Of a stretch of 64,000 nt of DNA, positions 13,644-21,127 are shown in pieces. The stretch comes from Falsiroseomonas sp051433165 (GTDB lineage Bacteria; Pseudomonadota; Alphaproteobacteria; Acetobacterales; Acetobacteraceae), in assembly GCF_051433165.1 (NCBI RefSeq), contig NZ_JBHMFS010000001.1, positions 62,001 to 126,000 of the forward strand, given 5' to 3'. The notes beneath the pieces were generated by a model, which saw only the letters and a program-made list of their open reading frames with translations, searched no databases and had not been told where the DNA came from. A program made the position numbers and the translations under genes. Position 1 is the stretch's first letter. Each line of letters begins with the position of its first letter.

Positions 13644-14351
13644 ATGGACCAAGCGGTGAAGGACGCCCTGATGGGCGTCACCACGGCCACCCTCACCACC
13701 GTGCTGCTGAAGAAGGGCGTGCGCTTCTGCTACATCGCCGGCAGCCGCCCGCTGGTGCCTGGCCCCACCCAGCGCATCGTCGGCCCCGCCTTCACCCTGC
13801 GCTTCACCCCGACGCGGGAGGATCTGGCCACGGTGGATAGCTGGGCCTCCCCCACCTCCACCCGCGCCGCGATCGAGGCGATGCCGGAAGGCGCCGTTGC
13901 CGTGGCGGATGCCATGGGCAATACCGCCGCCGGCATCTTCGGCGACATCCTGTGCGCCCGCATGGCCAAGAAGGGCGTCGCCGGGCTGGTGACCGATGGC
14001 ATGGTGCGCGACGGCGCTGGCGTCATCGGCACCGGGCTGCCGGTGTTCTGCCAGGGCTATGTCGCGCCGGCCTCGGTCTCCGCGCTGAACTTCGTCGGCT
14101 GGCAGGAAACCATCGGCTGCGGCGGCGTGACGGTGGTGCCCGGCGATATCGTGGTGGCGGACCAGGACGGCGCCGTGGTGATCCCGGCCGCGCTGCTGGA
14201 TGCCGTGGTGGAGGCGGCGGTGGAGCAGGAACGGCTGGAGGCCTGGATCATGATCGAAGTCGGCAAGGGCGTGGCATTGCCCGGCCTGTATCCGGCGAAT
14301 GCCGAGACCAAGGCCCGCTACGAGGCCGACAAGGCCGCCGGCCGGGCGTAA
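13644..14351 (+). CDS. RraA-family protein (aldolase / demethylmenaquinone methyltransferase-like fold)
   Basis: 235-aa product with the RraA fold signature: AVADAMGNTAAGIFGDI, GVAGLVTDGMVRDG (the G-x-DG-x-RD metal/substrate loop of HMG/CHA-type aldolases) and GDIVVADQDGAVVIP. Proteins with the Arg-Asp pair are usually class II pyruvate aldolases acting on 4-hydroxy-2-oxo acids rather than RNase E regulators. Next to an enolase-superfamily dehydratase, a catabolic aldolase or lyase role is more likely. ATG at 13644 has a GGAG site about ten bases upstream. The substrate cannot be assigned. Confidence 0.85.
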   Translation: MDQAVKDALMGVTTATLTTVLLKKGVRFCYIAGSRPLVPGPTQRIVGPAFTLRFTPTREDLATVDSWASPTSTRAAIEAMPEGAVAVADAMGNTAAGIFGDILCARMAKKGVAGLVTDGMVRDGAGVIGTGLPVFCQGYVAPASVSALNFVGWQETIGCGGVTVVPGDIVVADQDGAVVIPAALLDAVVEAAVEQERLEAWIMIEVGKGVALPGLYPANAETKARYEADKAAGRA

Positions 14352-14475
14352 AGTCCTGGGCGCGCGTCACCCCGCGCGCCCCTCCTCCGCCACCCGCCCA
14401 TCCAGCATCGCGATGGCGCCCGCTGACGTAGCCTTCGGCCCCGGCGCGACACCGCAGAATACGCCGGGGAAACGC

Positions 14476-15624
14476 ATGAAGATCGCCAGCATCCAGGGCT
14501 TCCACGCGGGCTTCAGCCCGACGCCCGCCATCGGCAACGCCTCCACCTTCATCCGCCGGCGCGACTTCCTGCTGCTGCGCGTGGTGACGGAGTCCGGCGT
14601 GGTCGGCTGGGGCGAGGTCTTCGCCTCCCCCTTCGCCGCGGCGGCGCTCATCAAGACCAAGCTGGCGCCGCTGGTGCTGGGCCAGAACGTGCAGGATTAT
14701 GGGCGGCTGTATCACGCCATGCTCGGCACGCTGGGCTATGACCGGCGCGGCCCGGCGATGATGGCGGCCTCCGCGCTCGACATGGCGCTGCATGATGCGG
14801 CTGCGCGCGTGCAGGGCATCAGCGTGGCGCAGATGTTGGGCGGTGCGCTGCGGACGCGGCTGCTGGCCTATGCCAGCGGCCCCTTCATCGCCGAGGGCCC
14901 CGCGCCCTACGGCGCCTACCCGGAACAGGTGGACGCCCTGCTGCGCCGCGGCTTCCGCGCCCTCAAGCCCCGCGCCGGCTTCGACCCGCGCGCCGACGGC
15001 GTGATGACGAAGGCGATGCGCCGGCAGGTGGGAGAGGATGTCGCGCTGATGGTGGACATCAACCAGGGCTACGGCGTCGGCTCGGCCATCGAATCCGCGC
15101 GGCGGATGGAGGAAGCCGGGCTGCTCTGGATCGAGGAGCCGCTGCAGCCGGAAGATATCCCCGGCTACCAGACCGTCGCCCGCGCCGTGCCCTGCGCCAT
15201 CGCGGGTGGGGAGGCGCTGGCCAGCCTCGCCGCCTTCCGGGATTTCCTCGCCGCCCGCACCTTCTCCGTCCTGCAACCGGACCTGACGGTCTGTGGCGGC
15301 TTCACCGGCCTCCGCCGCGTCGCCGCGCTGGCCGATGCCTATGACCTGCCGGTGATGCCGCATGTCTTCGGCACGCTGGTGAACTACCATGCCGCCCTGC
15401 AGATGGCCGCGTTGCTACCCACCCGGCGCGGCGGCGGCCCGGCGCCCTACCCCTTCATCGAATACGACGCCACGCCCAACCCGCTGCTGACGCTGCTCGG
15501 CTCGCCAGAGCTGGATGCGGCGGGGATGATCGCACTGCCGGAAGGGCCGGGCATCGGGCTGGAGCTGGACCCGGAACGCCTGGCGCCCTGGCTGACCGAA
15601 AGCTGGAGCCTGGGCAGCGCCTGA
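14476..15624 (+). CDS. Mandelate racemase / muconate lactonizing enzyme family protein
   Basis: 382-aa enolase-superfamily enzyme. The N-terminal capping domain contains FLLLRVVTESGVVGWGE. The barrel has ALKPRAGF (candidate catalytic Lys region), VDINQGYG, WIEEPLQPEDIPGY and AIAGGEALASL, whose Asp, Glu and Glu are the expected Mg ligands, and MPHVFGTL near the C-terminus holding the usual general-base His. Such enzymes abstract the alpha proton of a carboxylate (racemisation, lactonisation or sugar-acid dehydration). It lies 124 bases after the RraA-like gene on the same strand, so the two may act on one substrate. Specific reaction unknown. Confidence 0.87.
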   Translation: MKIASIQGFHAGFSPTPAIGNASTFIRRRDFLLLRVVTESGVVGWGEVFASPFAAAALIKTKLAPLVLGQNVQDYGRLYHAMLGTLGYDRRGPAMMAASALDMALHDAAARVQGISVAQMLGGALRTRLLAYASGPFIAEGPAPYGAYPEQVDALLRRGFRALKPRAGFDPRADGVMTKAMRRQVGEDVALMVDINQGYGVGSAIESARRMEEAGLLWIEEPLQPEDIPGYQTVARAVPCAIAGGEALASLAAFRDFLAARTFSVLQPDLTVCGGFTGLRRVAALADAYDLPVMPHVFGTLVNYHAALQMAALLPTRRGGGPAPYPFIEYDATPNPLLTLLGSPELDAAGMIALPEGPGIGLELDPERLAPWLTESWSLGSA

Positions 15625-15684
15625 AAGGGGGCGCGCATCCGCCGCCGCCCCACCAGACCGTCCCGGCAAGCGGGGGAGGGTCGG

Positions 15685-16800
15685 TCAGCCCAGCGGGGGC
15701 ATCGGGGCACCGGTTTCCACCCGCATCGCCATGCGTGCGATGCTGCCCCAGGCGCGGTCGTATTGCGGCGGGGTGCGGATGGCATCCACCCGGCCCAGCG
15801 CCACCGCGGCGCGCATCGGCCAATAGGGGTCACGCAGCGTGGCGCGCGCCAGCAGCACCAGGTCCGCGCGGCCCTCCGTGATGATCGCCTGCGCCTGCTC
15901 CGGCTCCGTGATCAGGCCGACGGCCGCCACCATCACGCCGGCGCCCTGCTTCACCGCCTCTGCCCCCGGCACCTGGTAGCCCGGGCCGAGCACGATCTTC
16001 TGCGCCGGGTCGATGCCGCCGGAGGAGACGTCGATCACGTCGATGCCGAGTGCCGACATGCGCTTCGACAACTCGATGCTTTCCGCCGTGGTCCAGCCGC
16101 CCTCGATCCAGTCGGTGTGGGAGATGCGGAGGAACAGCGGCACCTCCTCCCCCACCGCTTCACGCACCGCCTGGGCGATGGCCAGCGGCAGCCGGGTGCG
16201 GCCCTCGAAATCGCCGCCCCAGCGGTCGTTGCGGGTGTTGCTGATGGGCGAGAGGAACTGGTGCAGGAGGTAGCCATGCGCGCCATGCAGCTCGATCAGC
16301 TTGTAGCCGGCGGCGATCGCGCGCTTCGCGGTGGCGGCGAAGGCGGCGGGCAGGTCCAGGATCTCGGCCTCGCTCATCGGGCGCGGCGCGGCGAAATGGC
16401 CCATCGGCAGGTTGCTGGCGGAGACGATCTCCCAGCCCGGGCTTGCCGGCTCATCCACCCAGGCCGGGGCGCGGCTGGCCTTGCGGCCGGCATGGCCGAT
16501 CTGGATCGCGGGCACCGAGCCGGCATGGGCGATGGCGGCGGCCAGGCGCGCATGGGACGGGATCTGCGCATCCTCCCACAGCCCGACATCGCCGGGGGTG
16601 ATGCGGCCCTCCGGCAGCACGGCGGTGGCCTCCACCATCACCATCCCGGCGCCGCCGAGGGCGCGTTGCAGCAGATGCGCCATGTGCCAGTCGGTCGGGC
16701 GGCCATCATCGTCGCAGCAATACTGGCACATCGGCGAAATGCCGATGCGGTTGGCAAGCGTCACGCCACGGATGGTCAGCGGGGAGAACAGATCAGTCAT
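15685..16800 (-). CDS. NADH:flavin oxidoreductase, Old Yellow Enzyme (YqjM-like)
   Basis: 371-aa FMN-dependent ene-reductase of the YqjM/xenobiotic reductase class. MTDLFSPLTIRGVTLANRI and ISPMCQYCCDDDG match the FMN-binding N-terminus with its Cys; IQIGHAGRKAS, LIELHGAHGYLLHQFLSP, NTRNDRWGG and FLRISHTDW are the standard family blocks. Typical substrates are alpha,beta-unsaturated carbonyl compounds; the physiological one is unknown. Start ATG at 16800 is chosen by homology; only a weak GGGA lies upstream. It follows the DUF2272 lipoprotein gene by 17 bases, so it may be last in that small operon. Confidence 0.92.
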   Translation of the reverse strand: MTDLFSPLTIRGVTLANRIGISPMCQYCCDDDGRPTDWHMAHLLQRALGGAGMVMVEATAVLPEGRITPGDVGLWEDAQIPSHARLAAAIAHAGSVPAIQIGHAGRKASRAPAWVDEPASPGWEIVSASNLPMGHFAAPRPMSEAEILDLPAAFAATAKRAIAAGYKLIELHGAHGYLLHQFLSPISNTRNDRWGGDFEGRTRLPLAIAQAVREAVGEEVPLFLRISHTDWIEGGWTTAESIELSKRMSALGIDVIDVSSGGIDPAQKIVLGPGYQVPGAEAVKQGAGVMVAAVGLITEPEQAQAIITEGRADLVLLARATLRDPYWPMRAAVALGRVDAIRTPPQYDRAWGSIARMAMRVETGAPMPPLG

Positions 16801-16817
16801 CTTGGCAAAAATCCCGT

Positions 16818-17633
16818 TCAGGGTGCGAAAGGCGGCAGGCGGCCAAGGCGGCTTTCCAGGACCATCAGGATGGGCGCCCGGCCCGGCGGGGCCTCGGCCA
16901 GACGCCCGGCGGCATCGGCCGGGTAGCGGGTGAGCATCACGGTATCGCCGACATTGCCGCCGACCACCTCCACTGCCCCGGGTGCCACGCCGGTGACGAT
17001 GTCGCAATGCATCGGCCGCGCGATGCCGGCCTCGGCCCGCCGTTCGGACCAATGGGCCAGCCTGGCGCGGCTGCGGTCGAAGCACACCAGGTCGCCCGTG
17101 CGCGGCGCGTAATCGCCCGGCGCATGCGGCCGGAAGGGCGCGGTGGCGGGGAAGGCGTCGGCATCGGCGATCAGCGCATCCAGGTACAGGGAATGCGTGG
17201 CGTTCGGCGGAAACTCCCGCGCATCCACCCCGGCCGAGCGGAACACCCAGGAGATGAAGGCCGCCGACCAAGCGGGTTCCGACCATAGGGATGTGCTGGT
17301 CATGCCGGACAGCGCCGCGGCGTAGATCGGGCGGTTGGCGCGGATGGCGCCCTCGTCATTCTCCACTGCGCGCCAGTAGGCCAGCACGCGCGGGAAATTC
17401 GCCGGATGGGACTCGGCCGGCGCGGCCTCCGCTGCATTGTCCGGCGCATCCGGCCAGGCATCCCGCACCACGCTGCCCCAGTCATGCCATTCGCCCAGCG
17501 CCAGCCGCACCACGCGGTCTGCCGCTGCGGGCGGATAGACCAGGGGCTGGGACAGCGGCGGCGCGGGCCGGACCGGCGCGGCGCAGCCCGCCAGCGCCAG
17601 CAGCGCGGCCAGGACAAAGGCGGCAGCCCTCAT
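16818..17633 (-). CDS. DUF2272 lipoprotein
   Basis: 271-aa predicted lipoprotein: the N-terminus MRAAAFVLAALLALAGCAA is a signal sequence ending in a lipobox, with Cys17 as lipidation site. The body matches the DUF2272 pattern: EPAWSAAFISWVFRSAGV, GDLVCFDRSR and MHCDIVTGVAPG, reminiscent of papain/NlpC-like hydrolases, although a catalytic Cys is not obvious. It would face the periplasm. The ATG overlaps the stop of the upstream 621-aa gene by ATGA, so the two are translated together. Function uncharacterised. Confidence 0.75.
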   Translation of the reverse strand: MRAAAFVLAALLALAGCAAPVRPAPPLSQPLVYPPAAADRVVRLALGEWHDWGSVVRDAWPDAPDNAAEAAPAESHPANFPRVLAYWRAVENDEGAIRANRPIYAAALSGMTSTSLWSEPAWSAAFISWVFRSAGVDAREFPPNATHSLYLDALIADADAFPATAPFRPHAPGDYAPRTGDLVCFDRSRARLAHWSERRAEAGIARPMHCDIVTGVAPGAVEVVGGNVGDTVMLTRYPADAAGRLAEAPPGRAPILMVLESRLGRLPPFAP

Positions 17634-19495
17634 GCCCGAACCGGCAGCCGCAGGATCGTCGTATCCGGCGCCATCAGCGCCAACGCCACCGCGGCCTGCG
17701 CCGCCGGATGGGTCGCGCCGCCGAGCGGGGAGGGCACCACCTCCAGCGCCGCGCCGCGCGGGCGCACCAGGGTGCGGAGCAGCGCCACCGCCTGGCGGTG
17801 CAGCGTCCGGGCCTGCTCCGCCACCTCCGCCGGCAGCGCCTCCGGCCGCTGTTCCGCCACCAGCGCCAGGGTGCCGGCGGCGCGCGCCACCAGGCTCAAC
17901 GCCTCCGCATGGCCGCGCAACAGACCGGGGGTGCCGCCCTGCAGCACCAGCCCCTCCACCACCACCATCCGCCCGGCCTCGCGCAGCTCCGCCGGGCCGG
18001 GCTTCACCGCCGCCAAGGCCCTGCCGATCGGGCCGGCCAGCAGCAGCGGGTCGCCTTTCGCCAGTGCCCGCGCCAGGGCCAGCAGCGCCATGGCATGGCC
18101 GGCGAGGTCGCCGGGGAAGGCGCCCTGCGCACCCTGCAAGGCCAGCAGGCGGGGCACCAGCGCCTCGACCGGCGCCGCGGCGCCGGCGCGCAGCCGCGTA
18201 TCGGCCGCCAGAATGGCCCAGGCCAGATCCGCCACGCTTGGTGCCCCGGCCAACAGCGCGGCCATCTGGCGGTCGAACCAGTTCTCCAGCGCCGCCTGCC
18301 GCTCCGCCGGCAAAATCACGTTGTAGGATCGGCGCGCGGCGAACAGAAGGTGGGTCGCCACCGCGTTCAGCGCGACGCCCTGCGGCGGCAACGGGTCCAG
18401 GTCCAGCCCCGAGACGGATTCGGCCACGGCGCCCATCATCCGCGCGGCATCCTCCGCCACCATGCCGGCGGCCAGCAGCCGGTCCTCCCGCACCACCAGC
18501 GTCGCGCCGGGCGCCAGGGTGGCCGGGCCGTGGCGCAGGATCAGCCAATGCAGGGCCGCCGGGCGCGCGGCGATGGCCTTCACGCTCATCACCCGCTCCG
18601 GCGCCTGCGGGCGGATATGCAGAGCCGGCGCGCCCTGCGGCCAGCCGGCCAGGCCGATCGCGACATGCGGCACCGGCGTGGCCTCCGCCCACAGGGACAG
18701 GCCGGCGGCCTGCGGCGCGGCGAAGTCGCGCCAGGCCGCGGGGCTGCCCAGGCGGCCTTCCGCCATCTCCAGCCCCGCCGTGCCGAGCTGATCCACCGCG
18801 GTGCTGATGCGCAGGCGGGACAGGCGCTGGCCGGCCGCGGCCGTGAAGGTCACGGTCAGCCGCAGCACCGGCGATCCGGCGATGATCTCATAGTCGTAGC
18901 GCAGCGTGCCGGCTTCCACCTGGCGCGGGCGCAGCCAACCGGCCTTGCCGGTGATGCGGCTTTCATGGCGCAGCACCAGACTGCCGCCGCGCCGGAGAAT
19001 GGCGCAATCCTGGATGCTGTCCTCCACATCCACGCCGTTGCGGTACCGGCCGAGGCGGAATTCGGCCAGGTTGCCGGTGTGCAGCAGCGGGGCGCTGGCA
19101 TCGCCGCGCGGTTGCTGGCGCACCAGCCCGGCCGACAGGTCGCCGGTGAAGCGGTGGAACGGGGTCAGGATCTCGAAATCGCGGGGATCGTCGCGCAGCA
19201 ACTCGATGCCACCCACGGTGGCCCGGCGGCACGGCAGCGGCGCATCGGCCATGGCCATTACGAAGTCCAGCACACCATCGGCAAAGGCCGGGTCGGCGTC
19301 CCGGATTTCCGGCTGGGCCAGCAATTCCGCGGCCTGGGCATTGGCCGGCATGGCACAGAAGGCGCCCCCGTCCGCCCCGGCGCCTTCCGCCAGCGCCATG
19401 AAGCGGCGCCCACCCACCGTCACCTCCCGCAGCAGGGTGCTGCGGAGATGGGCGATCAGCCGATCTCGATCGGTGGCATGCAGCAGGTTTCGCAT
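17630..19495 (-). CDS. Unknown 621-aa protein, probable beta domain plus alpha-helical C-terminal half
   Basis: No family was recognised. The N-terminal half (to about residue 360) alternates short strands with motifs such as LTPFHRFTGDLSAG and YRNGVDVEDSIQD. The C-terminal half consists of repeated amphipathic Ala/Leu-rich helices, resembling an alpha/alpha toroid as found in some carbohydrate-active enzymes; this is inference only. There is no signal peptide, so the protein is probably cytoplasmic although its partner is a lipoprotein. High third-position GC over the whole length and the ATGA coupling to the DUF2272 gene argue that it is real. Confidence 0.7.
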   Translation of the reverse strand: MRNLLHATDRDRLIAHLRSTLLREVTVGGRRFMALAEGAGADGGAFCAMPANAQAAELLAQPEIRDADPAFADGVLDFVMAMADAPLPCRRATVGGIELLRDDPRDFEILTPFHRFTGDLSAGLVRQQPRGDASAPLLHTGNLAEFRLGRYRNGVDVEDSIQDCAILRRGGSLVLRHESRITGKAGWLRPRQVEAGTLRYDYEIIAGSPVLRLTVTFTAAAGQRLSRLRISTAVDQLGTAGLEMAEGRLGSPAAWRDFAAPQAAGLSLWAEATPVPHVAIGLAGWPQGAPALHIRPQAPERVMSVKAIAARPAALHWLILRHGPATLAPGATLVVREDRLLAAGMVAEDAARMMGAVAESVSGLDLDPLPPQGVALNAVATHLLFAARRSYNVILPAERQAALENWFDRQMAALLAGAPSVADLAWAILAADTRLRAGAAAPVEALVPRLLALQGAQGAFPGDLAGHAMALLALARALAKGDPLLLAGPIGRALAAVKPGPAELREAGRMVVVEGLVLQGGTPGLLRGHAEALSLVARAAGTLALVAEQRPEALPAEVAEQARTLHRQAVALLRTLVRPRGAALEVVPSPLGGATHPAAQAAVALALMAPDTTILRLPVRA

Positions 19496-19555
19496 GACGA
19501 GGGATAGCCTTCCCGAAACTTGCGGCAGGATACCGTCGTCAGGGGCGGCACGTGA

Positions 19556-19578
19556 AGGGCGCGCAACGCACGCGCCCT
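19556..19578 (-). terminator. GC-rich hairpin after the nitronate-monooxygenase-like gene
   Basis: Arms GGGCGCG and CGCGCCC, extended by one A-T pair, enclose a seven-base loop, seven bases after the gene's stop. On the minus strand the stem is followed by only two T residues, so it may be a weak intrinsic terminator or a 3'-end stabiliser. Confidence 0.4.
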
Positions 19579-19585
19579 GCGGGTT

Positions 19586-20986
19586 TCAGCGTCCGGTCAT
19601 GATCCGTTCGACCAGCTGCTTCGCCGTCGGCACGAAGCCGTTCGAATAGAAGGGGTCGCTGCCGAAGCGATAGGCGTTGTGGCCGGCGAACATCAGGTTG
19701 CGATGCAGCGCGCCGTCATGTGCCACGTCCTGCAGCGTCTTCTGGATGCAGAAGCTGCGCGGGTCCGCCTTCTTGCCGGTGGAGAAATCCGGCTCCGTAT
19801 GCGTCCAGTTCGAGAAGCGGCAATGGCTGAGACAGCCCATGCAGTCGATCTGGTCCTTCAGGATCTCCCGCGCATTCTCAGGCGTCACGAAGATCAGCGT
19901 GTTGTCCGGGGTGCGCATGGCTTCGGTGAAGCCGGCCGCTTCCCAGCCCTGCACCCGAGTACGGTCATGCGCGGTCAGGTAGACCAGCCGCTTGCGCGGG
20001 CCGACGCCATAATCGGCGACATGGTCGCCCACCGGTTCGCCGGTGAAGGCCACCTGGCGTTCATTCCGGTCTTCCAGCTCGCGCAGGAATTCATTGCGGA
20101 TGGCGCTGGAATAGAAGCCGGTGGGGGAGAAGGGCTGCAGCGAGACATCGCCCGGCTGCAGCGTCATCAGGCGCTGCTTCCAGGCCTCGCTAATCGGGCT
20201 TTCCTGGGTCAGCAGCGGGCGGGTGCCGAACTGGAAGGCGATCGGGCCGAGATCGGGATTGTCGATCCAGTCCTCCCACTCCTCCAGCCACCAGACGCCA
20301 CCGGCCATGATGATCGGCACGTCGCCCAGGCCGAATTCGCGCATCTGCTGGCGCAGCTTCAGCACGCGGGGGAAGGGATCCTCCGGCTTCTTCGGGTCCT
20401 CGGAATTGGACAGGCCGTTATGGCCGCCGGCCAGCCAGGGGTCCTCATACACCACGCCGCCCAGCCATTCCCGTGTCTTGGAATAGGCGCGCTTCCACAG
20501 CGCGGAGAAGGCGCGGGAGGAGGAAATGATGGGGTAGTAGTGCACCCCGTAATCGCGGGCGATATCCGCCAGGCGATAGGGCATGCCGGCGCCGCAGGTG
20601 ATGCCGTGGATCAGGCCCTTGGCGCCTTCCAGCATGCCCCGCGCCACACGCTCCGCCCCGCCCATCTCCCACAGGATGTTGGCGTGGATGCGGCCGACGC
20701 CGCCGGAGCGTTCATGCGCTTCCTTCGCCTGGGCGATGCCGCCGGCGATGCCGTAGGCGACCAGCTCCTCATGCCGCTCGCGGCGGGTGCGGCCGGAATA
20801 GGTCTGGCGGATGAGGTTGCCATCCTGGTCGTAGCTGTCGGCGTTCACGGCAGAGAAGGTGCCGACGCCGCCGCCGGAGGCCCAGCCGCCACAGGTCGCA
20901 CCATTCGAGACGGCAACGCCCTTGCCGCCTTCCACCAGCGGAAGAACGTCCACGCCACCCATGCGGATCGGATTGATGGCCTTCAA
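19586..20986 (-). CDS. Nitronate monooxygenase-like flavoprotein with C-terminal cysteine cluster
   Basis: 466-aa TIM-barrel flavoprotein of the 2-nitropropane dioxygenase/nitronate monooxygenase family. LVEGGKGVAVSNGATCGGWA, HGITCGAGMPYRLA and VPIIMAGGVWW are the FMN-binding glycine-rich segments. The C-terminal extension holds Cys382, Cys385, Cys389 and Cys413, which could bind a metal or Fe-S centre (inference). The start is TTG at 20986, with GGAG nine bases upstream; a GTG at 21025 would add 13 residues. It is downstream of pnp but separated by a strong hairpin, so it is probably transcribed on its own. The substrate is unknown. Confidence 0.85.
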   Translation of the reverse strand: MKAINPIRMGGVDVLPLVEGGKGVAVSNGATCGGWASGGGVGTFSAVNADSYDQDGNLIRQTYSGRTRRERHEELVAYGIAGGIAQAKEAHERSGGVGRIHANILWEMGGAERVARGMLEGAKGLIHGITCGAGMPYRLADIARDYGVHYYPIISSSRAFSALWKRAYSKTREWLGGVVYEDPWLAGGHNGLSNSEDPKKPEDPFPRVLKLRQQMREFGLGDVPIIMAGGVWWLEEWEDWIDNPDLGPIAFQFGTRPLLTQESPISEAWKQRLMTLQPGDVSLQPFSPTGFYSSAIRNEFLRELEDRNERQVAFTGEPVGDHVADYGVGPRKRLVYLTAHDRTRVQGWEAAGFTEAMRTPDNTLIFVTPENAREILKDQIDCMGCLSHCRFSNWTHTEPDFSTGKKADPRSFCIQKTLQDVAHDGALHRNLMFAGHNAYRFGSDPFYSNGFVPTAKQLVERIMTGR

Positions 20987-21065
20987 GGATTCAGGCTCCG
21001 GGCAATTTCTAGGTTCGTCCCGCACGCCTGGATGCGCGCGTGATCGCGATATGGCGTGTAAATTG

Positions 21066-21091
21066 CCGCAGGGGGAGGGGTCCCCCTGCGG
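21066..21091 (-). terminator. Probable intrinsic terminator of pnp
   Basis: Perfect 11-base stem (CCGCAGGGGGA against TCCCCCTGCGG) with a four-base loop, 37 bases after the pnp stop. On the minus strand it is followed by CAATTT, a short U-containing tail. It is the strongest hairpin seen in the gap before the next gene. Confidence 0.6.
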
Positions 21092-21127
21092 ATTACTTGG
21101 AGTTCAGGCTTCCTCGCAGCGCGAGGG

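Noticed and set aside
16818..18692. N-terminally extended version of the DUF2272 gene
   Set aside because: The extension is antisense-like Gly/Arg sequence overlapping the 621-aa gene; the signal peptide and lipobox fix the start at 17633.
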